DNA of 64,000 nucleotides from Nioella aestuarii (GCF_050896395.1 NZ_JBPBBA010000008.1:1-64000), one strand, 5' to 3'. Shown: positions 33,980 to 43,218, counted from the stretch's first letter. Notes: a model not told the origin generated them from the sequence alone. Numbers and translations are program-made.

Positions 33980-35128
33980 TCAGCTCCTCAGGAAATCTTC
34001 AAGCAGCGTCATGAAATCCTCCCACACAGGATTGCCCGGTATCGGAATGTGGTTTGCAGTCTCAAGCACGACCATCTCCGCCCCATCGATTCCTGCGGCC
34101 AGTTTTCGGGCCTCTGAGAGCGGGTGAACCGCATCGTCACGCGCGTGGATAATGAGCGTCGGGCAAGTGATACGGGGAAGAAGATCGATGGCGGAAATCT
34201 CATCGATGGCCGTTCGTATGCCAAGCAGGTTCGCCTTGGAGCTGGCCTGTTGCATGTTGCGGCCCATGGCCTGCACGGCATCGAGCGGGCCCTCGGGGAA
34301 GTAGGAGTAGAGGAGCGCTGCGGCGAAGGGGCTGGCTGGCGTGTCCCAGCCTTCCGAAACGAGACTGTGAAAGGTGTCGGGAGGCCGGGCGCCGCGGCGC
34401 GCACGCCCATTGGCGTAGCCCCCTACGATTGCCAGTTTCGATATTCGATCAGGGTGGTGCGCCGCCAGTGCAAGCGCCGTATGCACGCCCCCGGACTCGG
34501 AATAGGCCGCAAAGGTTTCGAACCCTGCGGCGTCGGCAGCGCGCAGGGCATTTTCGGCGAGCGTGGAGAAATCGACCGCGATGTCGCAGCGTTCCGACAT
34601 GCCGAAGCCCACCGGATCGAAGCGCAGAAGGCTGAACTGCCGCGCCAGTCGGTCGAAACACTGTCTCTCGCTTGGGGTGTTCCACTCGGCCTCAAGATGG
34701 GTGGTGTTGTAGCCGACCCGCAGGAGCGGTGGACCGGACCCCGTGACCGTATAGGCGATAGCCCGGCCTTCATCATCCGCAGTGTAGCGGATTCGCTGTG
34801 ATGCCGGACAGGGCGGTGTTGGAACACCTGTTTCGGAGACCATCTGCAGCCCGCGCCGGGCCACGGTGCGGATCACCGCCTGCTGCTTGCCGTCATCGCC
34901 TACGGCTTTGCGCGCCGCTGCGATGCGGGCGGATATGGCGCTTTCGGACACGATCCGGCCCTTCCACACCACCTCGATGATCTCGTCCCGTGTCACCACG
35001 CGGCCTGAGTTCTCCGCCAGCAGCCGGATCAGGTCGAAGACCTGCGGCTCGACCGTGACCGGGCGGCCCTGCCGCGTCAGCGTCAGGGTGTCGGTGTCCA
35101 ACTCGCAATCAGCAAATACGTGACGCAT
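33980..35128 (-). CDS. Winged-helix DNA-binding domain fused to an alpha/beta hydrolase
   Basis: A 382-residue fusion. Residues 1-100 form an OmpR/PhoB-type winged helix (VEPQVFDLIRLLAENSGRVVT at about 27-47; VIRTVARRGLQM at 85-96). Residues 112-382 form an alpha/beta hydrolase. Catalytic candidates are S212 in the elbow YSESGG (the usual first glycine is serine), D331 or D332 (HARDDAVHP) and H360 (TANHIPI). No receiver domain or membrane segment is present, unlike CadC. The hydrolase may sense or destroy a small effector while the N-terminus binds DNA, or it may be a sensor only. The ATG at 35128 is used. A TTG two codons earlier is less likely. Confidence 0.88.
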   Translation of the reverse strand: MRHVFADCELDTDTLTLTRQGRPVTVEPQVFDLIRLLAENSGRVVTRDEIIEVVWKGRIVSESAISARIAAARKAVGDDGKQQAVIRTVARRGLQMVSETGVPTPPCPASQRIRYTADDEGRAIAYTVTGSGPPLLRVGYNTTHLEAEWNTPSERQCFDRLARQFSLLRFDPVGFGMSERCDIAVDFSTLAENALRAADAAGFETFAAYSESGGVHTALALAAHHPDRISKLAIVGGYANGRARRGARPPDTFHSLVSEGWDTPASPFAAALLYSYFPEGPLDAVQAMGRNMQQASSKANLLGIRTAIDEISAIDLLPRITCPTLIIHARDDAVHPLSEARKLAAGIDGAEMVVLETANHIPIPGNPVWEDFMTLLEDFLRS

Positions 35129-35270
35129 GGCCAAGTTAAGCCCCGAGCGCAGGATTTGCGCAAGAGACAGGTGAAAACACAGGGGTTTCTAAGGGATTTC
35201 CAGGCAAGACCTTCAAGCGCACAGGGCAAAGCCGGGCCAATCTGGGGCAAATCACAAGGAGATGCCTGAC

Positions 35271-35462
35271 ATGATCCAGTTTGACACACGCATTTGCAAT
35301 GCAACGCCCGACTATCTGAAGCCGCTGACCGAGCATCAACGTCAGGTCGAAACGGTCCGCAGGAAGACCCGCCATGCTGCATGGCGCGCCTTTTTCGCAA
35401 AGCTTCGTGGTCGGGTGCCTGTGCGCAGACCCCTCAAAGCCTCTGTCAGCTCACCTTCTTGA
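35271..35462 (+). CDS. Small basic protein of unknown function
   Basis: A 63-residue frame with an AAGGAG SD 9 nt before the ATG, one of the best ribosome sites in the window. The C-terminal half is strongly basic (RRKTRHAAWRAFFAKLRGR), possibly amphipathic, in the style of small DUF1127-like proteins but without that motif. Its last 17 bases overlap the 3' end of cobT on the other strand. It diverges from the winged-helix/hydrolase gene, 142 bp away, so that protein could regulate it. Confidence 0.55.
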   Translation: MIQFDTRICNATPDYLKPLTEHQRQVETVRRKTRHAAWRAFFAKLRGRVPVRRPLKASVSSPS

Positions 35463-37320
35463 GGCCCAGGAACCGCGCCCGCGCGCGGGGGTCGCTGTCG
35501 AAGAGCGAGGCCAGTTGTTCTGTCATCGCACCGGCCAGCTGTTCTGCATCGGTGATCGTCACGGCCCGGTCATAGTAGCGGGTCACGTCATGTCCGATAC
35601 CAATGGCCAAAAGTTCCACCGCCTTGCGCTTTTCGACCATCGCAATCACGTCGCGCAGGTGCTTTTCCAGATAGTTCGACGGGTTCACCGACAGGGTGGA
35701 GTCATCCACCGGCGCGCCATCTGAAATGACCATCAGGATCTTGCGTTGTTCCCGCCGCGCCAGCATCCGGCGATGTGCCCATTCCAGCGCCTCGCCGTCG
35801 ATGTTTTCCTTCAGAAGGCCCTCTTTCATCATCAGGCCCAGATTGTCCCGCGTCCGGCGCATCGGCGCGTCGGCCTGTTTGTAGATGATGTGGCGCAGGT
35901 CGTTCAGGCGGCCGGGCTGCTGTTTGCGGCCCTCGGCCAGCCATTCCTCACGCGATTTGCCGCCTTTCCAGGCGCGGGTGGTGAAGCCCAGGATTTCTAC
36001 CTTCACGGAACACCGTTCCAGCGTGCGGGCCAGAACGTCGGCGCAGATCGCGGCGATGGAAATGGGGCGCCCGCGCATCGACCCGGAATTGTCCAGAAGC
36101 AGCGTCACCACCGTGTCGCGGAAATCCATGTCCTTTTCGACCTTAAAGGACAGCGGCGTTGTCGGGTTGGCCACCACACGCGCCAGGCGGCCCGCGTCCA
36201 GCACGCCTTCTTCCTTGTCGAATTCCCACGACCGGTTCTGCTGTGCCTGAAGGCGGCGCTGCAGCTTGTTGGCCAGCCGGGAAACGGCGCCTTTCAGCGG
36301 TTCCAGTTGTTGATCCAGATAGGCGCGCAGGCGTTCCAGCTCCTGCGGCTCAGCCAATTCTTCGGCCATGATCTCTTCGTCATGCTCGGTCGTGTAGACG
36401 GCATAATCGGGGTCTGCCTCGGAATGGGGGGCAGGGGGGGGCGGTTCCAGCGGGGCTTCACCCTCTGGCAACTCGGTCTCCTCGGCCTCTTCCATGTCGC
36501 CCTGGTCGTCCATCTCGACCGAGGCCTGGCTGGCGTCCTGCTGCTCCTCTTGCGACTGTTCAGGGGAAGCATCGGCCTGTTCGTCCTGGTCGTCATCGGC
36601 TTCGCCAGTGGAATCCGGATTCTCGTCGTCGTCGGCTTCCGCCTCGTCCTCGTTATCTTCGTCCATCTCGTCGGGGTCGTCCCCCAACTGGTCGCCATAG
36701 CCCAGATCCTCGATCAGCTGGCGGGACAGTTTCGCAAAGGCCGTCTGATCGGACAGTACCTTGTCGAGATTGTCGAGCGTGTCTGCACAGCGATCCTCGA
36801 TGAAACCGCGCCACAGATCCATGACATTGGCTGCCTCTGGCGGCAGGTCGCGGCCGGTTGCCAGATGGCGGATCAGGTAGCCCGCAGCCACGGCCAGCGG
36901 TGCATCGGCAGCCTCGCGAATCTCGCCATAGCCCTTGCGGCGGGCGTCATTGCCGATCTTGGCGTCGATGTTGCCGGCCGTGCCGGGCATGAACCGCGCG
37001 CCCATGGCTTCGCAGCGGGCGGTTTCCATCGCGTCCATCAGGTCGCGCGCCATCTGGCCTTGCGGGGCATAGCGCGCGGCGGTGGCCGCGTTGTGGAACT
37101 TGTGCTTCAGCGCGAAGGCATCCGCAGTGCCGCGCGCCAGCAGAACCTCGTCGCGTGTCATGCGGCGGCTGATCTGCGGCAGGCGCACGGAATCGCCCGT
37201 CATGCCCGGCGGATCGACGGAATACGTGACCCCAAGCTCAGGATCGTCCGCCATTACGCGGGTGGTTTCGGCCAGGGCCTTCTTGAAAGGATCTGCGGGG
37301 TTATCCGAGGGCTTTTTCAT
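35446..37320 (-). CDS. cobT: Aerobic cobaltochelatase subunit CobT
   Basis: A 624-residue subunit of the ATP-dependent CobNST complex that inserts cobalt into hydrogenobyrinic acid a,c-diamide in vitamin B12 synthesis. An alpha-helical N-terminal region is followed by a very acidic Asp/Glu linker (about 212-300) and a von Willebrand factor A domain with the MIDAS motif DNSGSM at 410-415. The ATG at 37320 matches the family start. A further 16 codons upstream are not family-like. cobS is 4 kb away on the other strand. cobN is not in the window. Confidence 0.95.
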   Translation of the reverse strand: MKKPSDNPADPFKKALAETTRVMADDPELGVTYSVDPPGMTGDSVRLPQISRRMTRDEVLLARGTADAFALKHKFHNAATAARYAPQGQMARDLMDAMETARCEAMGARFMPGTAGNIDAKIGNDARRKGYGEIREAADAPLAVAAGYLIRHLATGRDLPPEAANVMDLWRGFIEDRCADTLDNLDKVLSDQTAFAKLSRQLIEDLGYGDQLGDDPDEMDEDNEDEAEADDDENPDSTGEADDDQDEQADASPEQSQEEQQDASQASVEMDDQGDMEEAEETELPEGEAPLEPPPPAPHSEADPDYAVYTTEHDEEIMAEELAEPQELERLRAYLDQQLEPLKGAVSRLANKLQRRLQAQQNRSWEFDKEEGVLDAGRLARVVANPTTPLSFKVEKDMDFRDTVVTLLLDNSGSMRGRPISIAAICADVLARTLERCSVKVEILGFTTRAWKGGKSREEWLAEGRKQQPGRLNDLRHIIYKQADAPMRRTRDNLGLMMKEGLLKENIDGEALEWAHRRMLARREQRKILMVISDGAPVDDSTLSVNPSNYLEKHLRDVIAMVEKRKAVELLAIGIGHDVTRYYDRAVTITDAEQLAGAMTEQLASLFDSDPRARARFLGLKKVS

Positions 37321-37412
37321 GCCCCTGTTATGCACCCGCGCCGCGCCCGCGAAAAGAGGGGATTTCACCGGTGGCCGGAGTCAGTATGGTGGGGGTTCTT
37401 CAGTCGCTTTGA

Positions 37413-38456
37413 ATGAGGGTTTTGGCTTTGCGGATTTCAGTAAAAATAGGGATCGCGGCGGCGGTCTGTCTGGTGGCCCCGATGGCGCAGGCGCAGTCCT
37501 TTGATTGCGCCGCCGTGATGCAGGCGTTTCGCGCCACCCCGGTTCCTGGGATTGCGATCCCGGACCATGCCCCTTGCGAGGATGGGCAGTTGCAGGCGTT
37601 TCTCAGGAATGAGGCGGCGATTGCCGACGCGGTGCCGGTCACAGATGTTGAACAGCTTTACGGAACATGGCTTGGCGATGATGTGCTGCGCTATCTGTCG
37701 GGCGTTTCGGTTCCGGGCACCGAGATGCTGGTGATCGAGCCGGGCGAAACCGAAGGCAGCCTGTTCATCACGCAATACTGGTTGAAGCCGAATGTCCCGG
37801 ATAGCGACTTGTTGCCATGGGATGACGAAGGCTATGCGGGATGGGTCTCACGCGGGGCGCTGATCCCGCTGGCGGACGGACGCTTTCAGCCCGGATATTT
37901 CGGGGAGGAGGCGATTACCTATAGCGGGCTCCGGCTGGAACAGGAACGCGCTTATGAATTGCATGTTTTGTCAGAGCTGAACCATTTCGAGCTGACGGTT
38001 CAATTTCGCCAGTCCGGGGACGCTTTGGTGCTTGAAAGCGAACGTCTGCATCCGCTGACTCGCGACCCTGCGCCCTTTGTCACGACATACACCCGCGTGG
38101 ATCGGCAAGCGGTCGATATGGCCTTGCTGCTGGTCGTGGCGCTGGAGCTTAGCTACGGTCGATATTTCGACTGCTTTGCCCATCAGCTGACCGAAGCAGA
38201 GGGGCCGCTCCTGGATGTCTTCCAGCCCTATGGCGTTGCGGATGCACAGACCTGGCTGAACCAGTTGCTGTCATCGACCATGGCCCGGATGGAGCTGATC
38301 GAACAGATGGCATCCGACACCCCGCCCGAGGATGGGTCTGAGCGTATGACAGAGTTGATGGAGGCTTTCATCGCGTTCATCGACTCGCCGCTGAACCAGC
38401 ATTTCGTAGATCGTCTGAACGGGGCAGAGGATCTTGGCTGCCCGGAGGTCTACTGA
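37413..38456 (+). CDS. Secreted protein of unknown function
   Basis: A 347-residue protein with a signal peptide (hydrophobic 11-24, cleavage after AQA near 27). Three cysteines occur in mature positions (about 31, 55 and in the C-terminal LGCPEVY), and an aromatic-rich middle. No recognised domain. Divergent from cobT with a 92-bp gap that must hold both promoters. One of several unrelated-looking exported proteins between 30 and 40 kb. Confidence 0.8.
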   Translation: MRVLALRISVKIGIAAAVCLVAPMAQAQSFDCAAVMQAFRATPVPGIAIPDHAPCEDGQLQAFLRNEAAIADAVPVTDVEQLYGTWLGDDVLRYLSGVSVPGTEMLVIEPGETEGSLFITQYWLKPNVPDSDLLPWDDEGYAGWVSRGALIPLADGRFQPGYFGEEAITYSGLRLEQERAYELHVLSELNHFELTVQFRQSGDALVLESERLHPLTRDPAPFVTTYTRVDRQAVDMALLLVVALELSYGRYFDCFAHQLTEAEGPLLDVFQPYGVADAQTWLNQLLSSTMARMELIEQMASDTPPEDGSERMTELMEAFIAFIDSPLNQHFVDRLNGAEDLGCPEVY

Positions 38457-38511
38457 CCGTATCTGAGGGATCAGACCTGGCAGAAGGGCAGGGTCAGGCG
38501 CGGCTGCGCCG

Positions 38512-39162
38512 TCACGGCAGCCGGGAAAAGAACAGATTCTGCGCGGCCTGGCACGGGGACGGAAGCGGGGTAAAGGCGCTGTACTCCGTCAGCTCGGGCG
38601 GACCGCCTTCCAGTGTGCCGCTGCTGGCCTCGGACTCTTCGGTTTCGCTTTCCACATCGACCCATGTCGTATCGGCTGTCCAGTGGCCAGTTTCGAAATC
38701 GACCGAGCAGCTATAGTTGCCCGAGGTCATGCGATCATAGCTGGAATAGCCAACACCCAGAACGCGAAATGCGTCATCCTGCCAGCCGATCCGCAGGGTC
38801 TGAAACCACGGATGACGCCCGATGCCGGATTGCTCGGAGTGCACAAGAACCGTTCGGCCTTCCCCTTCTTCCAGCGACGGTGACATGCCCCACATCGATC
38901 CGTTGAAGGCTGCATTGCGCAGGACCAAGAGGGGTGCGCCAGGGTCATCGGACAGGCGTCGGTCCGATAGGATCATCAGATCGGCGCTACCGTCATCTTC
39001 CGCCCCGGTCAGCACAATCACCTGTTCGCACCCATTGAGCGGATGGATATCGACGCAAAGACTGTCGATGAGACGGGGCAGGATCTCGGCTTCGCCATTG
39101 GTCAGGTCCTGGGCCGCAAGCGGCGTGGTCAGAAGTGATAAAATGAGTGCTGAAATCCGCAT
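38512..39162 (-). CDS. Secreted protein of unknown function
   Basis: A 216-residue protein with a signal peptide (MRISALILSLLTTPLAAQ). The mature part has paired cysteines (LCVDIHPLNGC) and a later YSCSVDFETGHW segment, followed by an acidic Glu/Ser stretch. No family recognised. The ATG at 39162 gives a textbook signal peptide. A 7-residue extension would not. It may form an operon with the next two genes on this strand. Confidence 0.75.
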   Translation of the reverse strand: MRISALILSLLTTPLAAQDLTNGEAEILPRLIDSLCVDIHPLNGCEQVIVLTGAEDDGSADLMILSDRRLSDDPGAPLLVLRNAAFNGSMWGMSPSLEEGEGRTVLVHSEQSGIGRHPWFQTLRIGWQDDAFRVLGVGYSSYDRMTSGNYSCSVDFETGHWTADTTWVDVESETEESEASSGTLEGGPPELTEYSAFTPLPSPCQAAQNLFFSRLP

Positions 39163-39226
39163 AGCGACATTCCCAGATTGCAAATTCTATCGGGAGCGTA
39201 GAGGCGGGTGGTGGCCAGTAAAAGCC

Positions 39227-39616
39227 TCAGTTCAGCATGAGTGCCCGACACTGGCCGATTTCCGCCTCGGCGCGCATCAGTGCCCAAGTCGCGTCTTCGG
39301 TGTCTTCGTTGAAGACGGCCCGGCGCAACAATTGCGTATGGGCTGCCTTTGACATCAGGCGGACATGCATCGCCTGACGCGTGTCGGTTTCAGTTAGGAT
39401 CGCGTCCATGAGGCTGACCATGGCGTCGCGTTCTGCTTCTGTCTGATCCGCTCCGGGGTCGGAAAACAGCCATTGATGTTCCATAAGCGCCGAGAACCTC
39501 CCGACGCATCCCGCAAATGTTGTGACCAGATCCAGGCTCGAAAAGGCGCGGGCCGCGGGGGCGAAAGGCAGGGCGGCCAACAGCAGGGGCAGTAGAATTG
39601 TTCTCAAACTGCGCAT
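39227..39616 (-). CDS. Small secreted protein of unknown function
   Basis: A 129-residue protein with a signal peptide (hydrophobic 8-22, cleavage after ARA near 24). The mature helix-rich part has two cysteines (FAGCVGRF and IGQCRALM) that could pair. No recognised family, though the spacing of GCVGRFSALMEHQWL resembles other short periplasmic proteins of roseobacters. It lies 64 bp upstream of the 38512 gene on the same strand. Confidence 0.75.
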   Translation of the reverse strand: MRSLRTILLPLLLAALPFAPAARAFSSLDLVTTFAGCVGRFSALMEHQWLFSDPGADQTEAERDAMVSLMDAILTETDTRQAMHVRLMSKAAHTQLLRRAVFNEDTEDATWALMRAEAEIGQCRALMLN

Positions 39617-39684
39617 GAAATGATCATGCAGGCGAAAATATCGCTTATCAAGTACTCAGAATGAAAACTATTCGCGGCTGCCCG

Positions 39685-40137
39685 TTATTCCTCGCCGGTC
39701 ATGACCGCTGTGCAATCCTCGTTATCAGCCATGTAGACAGGATCCTCTGCAAAGGCGTTCCGTCCTGCCTCGATATTGGCTTCGAAGCGCAGGCGATAAG
39801 CTTCTGAAAGGTCCAGCACATCCGCAGAAACCGCATCGCGGGCAGCGTCGGGTTCCAGCCCTTCCTGTTCCATCGCGTCGGCCGCCGTCATCATCAGAAG
39901 CGCCACGATGTTGTTGACCTGTTCCAGCATGTCTTCGCCGATCTGATCGCCAAGATAGGCCGCCGAAGACGCATAGAAAGCCGCGCAGCGCGTGCCGATA
40001 TAGGACATGGGCGCGCCGTCCCCCACCTCGACGCGAAGGGGCTGCATCTCCTCTTGCGCGAAGGCGGGAAGCGGCAGCAGCAGGGCCAGAAGTGGTAGAA
40101 TGCGGAAGGTCAATGTGTGTCTCCGGGGTCTGAACAT
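39685..40137 (-). CDS. Small secreted protein of unknown function
   Basis: A 150-residue protein with a basic start, a leucine-rich signal segment (about 12-25, cleavage after AFA) and an acidic mature domain with two cysteines (TRCAAFYASSAAYL; EDCTAVM). No SD stands out. An ATG at 40149 adds four residues. Cysteine spacing and helix content resemble the neighbour at 39227, so the two may be distant paralogues. It diverges from the flavoprotein gene. Confidence 0.7.
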   Translation of the reverse strand: MFRPRRHTLTFRILPLLALLLPLPAFAQEEMQPLRVEVGDGAPMSYIGTRCAAFYASSAAYLGDQIGEDMLEQVNNIVALLMMTAADAMEQEGLEPDAARDAVSADVLDLSEAYRLRFEANIEAGRNAFAEDPVYMADNEDCTAVMTGEE

Positions 40138-40228
40138 TTGGGCGATCATGGCGGCAAAGCCCGCCCGCCGCCACCCCCGACTTGCGATGACCCTTGCCTT
40201 CGCGCCTCGGGCTGCGCAGAAGGACGCC

Positions 40229-41425
40229 ATGACAGAGCAGAGCTTTACCACCCTCATTCTCGGAGCGGGCGCGGCCGGCCTGATGTGTGCCGCCCATGCA
40301 GGGCCCGGCACGCTAGTGATCGATCATGCCAAGGCCCCAGGCGAGAAAATCCGCATCTCGGGCGGCGGGCGCTGCAATTTCACGAATATGTATGCAGGGC
40401 CAGAGAATTTCCTGTCACAGAACCCGCATTTCGCAAAATCCGCGCTCAGCCGGTACACTCAATGGGATTTCCTCGATCTGGTGAACAAGCACGCGATTGC
40501 GTGGCATGAAAAGACGCTCGGTCAGCTCTTTTGTGACGGGTCCGCAAAAGAGATCATCGCGATGCTTCTGGCCGAGATGCAGCCTGCTGACCTTTGGCTG
40601 AGGACCGAGATCGGAGAGATCCGCCACGATGGCAGCCGATTTCATGTTGATCTGACACGAGAGGGGCGGGGGGTTACGGTCACGGCCCGCAATCTTGTGG
40701 TGGCAACGGGGGGCAAGTCGATCCCCAAGATGGGCGCGACCGGCATAGGTTACCGCATCGCTGAACAGTTCGGCCATAGATTGACCGACACACGCCCTGG
40801 CCTTGTGCCGCTGACTTTCAACGAGGATCAGAAGGCCGCTTTCCGTCCGCTGGCGGGCAGCGCCGTGCCGGTGGTTGCGGGCTGCAATGGCGGCAGTTTC
40901 GAAGAGGCGATGCTGTTCACCCACCGGGGCCTGTCTGGCCCGGCGATCCTGCAGATCTCGTCCTATTGGCGCGAAGGGGATAGCCTCTCGCTGCGGCTCT
41001 GCCCCGGTACAAACCTGTTCGACGCGTTGCGCGCCCGTCGTCAAACCGATGGGGCCAAGGCGTTGACGACCGTTCTGGCCGATCATCTCCCGCGCGCAGT
41101 GTGCCTGTTCCTGGCCGAGAGCTGGGGCCTGACGGGAAATCTGGCGGACCAGTCGGACAAGGCGTTGCGCGCGCTTGTGGACCGGTTGGAAGATTGGCAA
41201 CTGACGCCTACCTCATCAGAGGGATACCGCACGGCGGAGGTCACGCTTGGCGGAGTCGAAACCGACCGGATTTCATCAAAGACTATGGAATCGCAGCTGC
41301 AGTCGGGGCTTTACCTGATTGGCGAGCTTGTGGACGTGACCGGCTGGCTTGGCGGGTACAACTTTCAATGGGCTTGGTCCTCGGCCCATGCAGCAGGCAC
41401 CGCCATAGCCGCCGCCGCGAATTAA
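40229..41425 (+). CDS. HI0933-like flavoprotein (BaiN/RdsA-type oxidoreductase)
   Basis: A 398-residue FAD protein. The dinucleotide fold LILGAGAAGLMCAAHAG is near the N-terminus, followed by GEKIRISGGGRCNFTN, the family hallmark, VVATGGKSIPKMGATGIGY, and a C-terminal GGYNFQWAWSSAHAAG that closes the FAD site. The family contains poorly defined reductases. No substrate can be named. The ATG at 40229 has an AGAAGGA SD. A longer frame overlaps the divergent secreted-protein gene and is rejected. Confidence 0.9.
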   Translation: MTEQSFTTLILGAGAAGLMCAAHAGPGTLVIDHAKAPGEKIRISGGGRCNFTNMYAGPENFLSQNPHFAKSALSRYTQWDFLDLVNKHAIAWHEKTLGQLFCDGSAKEIIAMLLAEMQPADLWLRTEIGEIRHDGSRFHVDLTREGRGVTVTARNLVVATGGKSIPKMGATGIGYRIAEQFGHRLTDTRPGLVPLTFNEDQKAAFRPLAGSAVPVVAGCNGGSFEEAMLFTHRGLSGPAILQISSYWREGDSLSLRLCPGTNLFDALRARRQTDGAKALTTVLADHLPRAVCLFLAESWGLTGNLADQSDKALRALVDRLEDWQLTPTSSEGYRTAEVTLGGVETDRISSKTMESQLQSGLYLIGELVDVTGWLGGYNFQWAWSSAHAAGTAIAAAAN

Positions 41426-41547
41426 GGCACCTGCGCCACGCGGCCATTTGTGCCGTAACGGTCCGGCCATAGGCCCCTTGCAGCCCCCCTAATTATCGTG
41501 CAACACCAAGCGGCGGAGCCGAAGATACAGCGAGAAGGCACTATTCG

Positions 41548-42519
41548 ATGGACATGATGGTCAAACCCACGGAAGAAATCTCTGTCCGCGATGTGTTCGG
41601 CATCGACAGCGACATGAAGGTCAAAGGTTTCGAGGAACGCGCCGACCGCGTGCCCGAGATCGACCCGACCTACAAATTCGATCCCGACACGACACTCGCC
41701 ATCCTCGCAGGCTTCAGCCACAACCGCCGGGTGATGATCCAGGGCTATCACGGCACCGGGAAATCGACCCATATCGAACAGGTCGCCGCCCGTCTGAACT
41801 GGCCCGCCGTTCGCGTCAATCTCGACAGCCACATTTCCCGGATCGACCTGATCGGCAAGGATGCGATCAAGCTGCGCGATGGTAAGCAAGTGACCGAGTT
41901 TCACGAGGGCATCCTGCCCTGGGCACTGCGCAATCCTGTCGCCATCGTCTTCGACGAATATGACGCGGGCCGCGCAGATGTGATGTTCGTGATCCAGCGG
42001 GTTCTGGAACATGACGGCAAGCTGACGCTGCTCGATCAGAACGAGATCATCACGCCCAACCCCTATTTCCGCCTGTTTGCCACCGCCAATACCGTGGGTC
42101 TGGGCGATACGACGGGCCTCTACCACGGCACCCAGCAGATCAACCAGGCACAGATGGACCGTTGGAGCCTTGTGGCGACGCTGAACTACCTGTCCCATGA
42201 CGCGGAAACGGCCATCGTCCTGTCGAAAAGCCCGCATTACAACACCGCAGCCGGGCGCCAGACCATCAGCCAGATGGTGACTGTCGCGGACCTGACCCGG
42301 ACCGCCTTCATGAATGGTGAGCTGTCCACGGTGATGAGCCCGCGGACCGTGATCAACTGGGCGCAGAACGCCGAAATCTTCCGCTCCGTTGGCTACGCCT
42401 TCCGCCTGAGCTTCCTCAACAAATGCGATGAGCTGGAGCGCCAGACCGTGGCGGAATTCTACCAGCGCTGCTTTGACGAAGAGCTGCCGGAAAGCGCGGC
42501 CAGCATGAGCCTCGGCTGA
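41548..42519 (+). CDS. cobS: Aerobic cobaltochelatase subunit CobS
   Basis: A 323-residue AAA+ ATPase that pairs with CobT to drive cobalt insertion by CobN. Walker A GYHGTGKST is at 66-74 and Walker B IVFDEYD at 133-139, with ATANTVGLGDTTGLY after it as sensor region. A terminator shared with the convergent J-domain gene follows the stop. Confidence 0.96.
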   Translation: MDMMVKPTEEISVRDVFGIDSDMKVKGFEERADRVPEIDPTYKFDPDTTLAILAGFSHNRRVMIQGYHGTGKSTHIEQVAARLNWPAVRVNLDSHISRIDLIGKDAIKLRDGKQVTEFHEGILPWALRNPVAIVFDEYDAGRADVMFVIQRVLEHDGKLTLLDQNEIITPNPYFRLFATANTVGLGDTTGLYHGTQQINQAQMDRWSLVATLNYLSHDAETAIVLSKSPHYNTAAGRQTISQMVTVADLTRTAFMNGELSTVMSPRTVINWAQNAEIFRSVGYAFRLSFLNKCDELERQTVAEFYQRCFDEELPESAASMSLG

Positions 42520-42539
42520 CAAGCCCCTGACATAACATG

Positions 42540-42569
42540 AAAAAGGCGGCCCCGGTGGCCGCCCTTTTT
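42540..42569. terminator. Bidirectional terminator between cobS and the J-domain gene
   Basis: GGCGGCC (42545-42551) pairs with GGCCGCC (42557-42563). Five A precede the stem and five T follow it, so the hairpin can stop transcription from both convergent genes. Confidence 0.88.
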
Positions 42570-42591
42570 GTTTCTGAAGGCTGAGCGCCGC

Positions 42592-43218
42592 TTATTTGAA
42601 GTTACGGCTTTCCTTGATCTGGTCCCAGGCCCAGACCACCTCTTGCAGCTGCTCTTCCTGGCTGCGGTCGCCGCCGTTCATGTCGGGGTGCAGCACCTTG
42701 ATCAGTGCCTTGTAGGATTTGCGCACCTCGGCCTTGGTCCAGTGGTCCTTGGCTTCCAGGATCTCGATGGCGCGGCGTTCGGTCGGGGGCAGGCGGCGCG
42801 AGCCGGTGATGCTTTTGCCCGGATTGCGGGTGGCGTTGCCGCCCAGTACCTGATGCGGATCGTCGACGCCAAGCCGCGACCAGGCGCGTTCCTCGACCGA
42901 TTTCTTGAAGGTCTTCGTCGGCCGGTCCCAGACACGGTCGCGTTCCATCTGGGCTTCCATCTCGGCTTCGGTGGTGCCGTCGAAGAAGTTCCATTTCAAA
43001 TTGTATTCGCGCACATGTTCCTTGCAGAACCACAGGTAGTCATCCAGCACATCTGGTGATTTCGGTGCGCGGTACTGGCCGGGTTCTTCGCAACCCGCGT
43101 GTTCACAGACCCGCTGAGAGGTTTCAAAAGCGCCGGACATGCCACGCCGTCCGCCGCGCCGCTTTTTCTTGTCGCTGGAGACGCGCAGATCGAAGTTGAA
43201 TGGATCTTTGTCGGCCAT
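42592..43218 (-). CDS. J-domain protein with an N-terminal Cys/His cluster
   Basis: A 208-residue protein. The J domain is at the C-terminus (about 155-205) with the essential HPD at 177-179, so it should stimulate an Hsp70. The middle part has C38, C43, C65 and H68 (CEHAGC and WFCKEH), a possible zinc site. The basic N-terminus (KKKRRGGRRG) may bind nucleic acid. It is not DnaJ itself: no G/F region and no CxxCxGxG repeats. It lies between cobS and bolA, an arrangement known from other alphaproteobacteria. Confidence 0.88.
   Translation of the reverse strand: MADKDPFNFDLRVSSDKKKRRGGRRGMSGAFETSQRVCEHAGCEEPGQYRAPKSPDVLDDYLWFCKEHVREYNLKWNFFDGTTEAEMEAQMERDRVWDRPTKTFKKSVEERAWSRLGVDDPHQVLGGNATRNPGKSITGSRRLPPTERRAIEILEAKDHWTKAEVRKSYKALIKVLHPDMNGGDRSQEEQLQEVVWAWDQIKESRNFK

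Noticed and set aside
36421..36680. Possible microsatellite or codon-repeat tract in cobT
   Set aside because: It encodes the acidic linker typical of CobT and shows mixed codons, not slippage repeats.
35746..37416. 556-codon plus-strand frame opposite cobT
   Set aside because: Its hydrophobic Leu/Val-rich middle is the complement of the acidic Asp/Glu linker of CobT, so the apparent membrane protein is an artefact.
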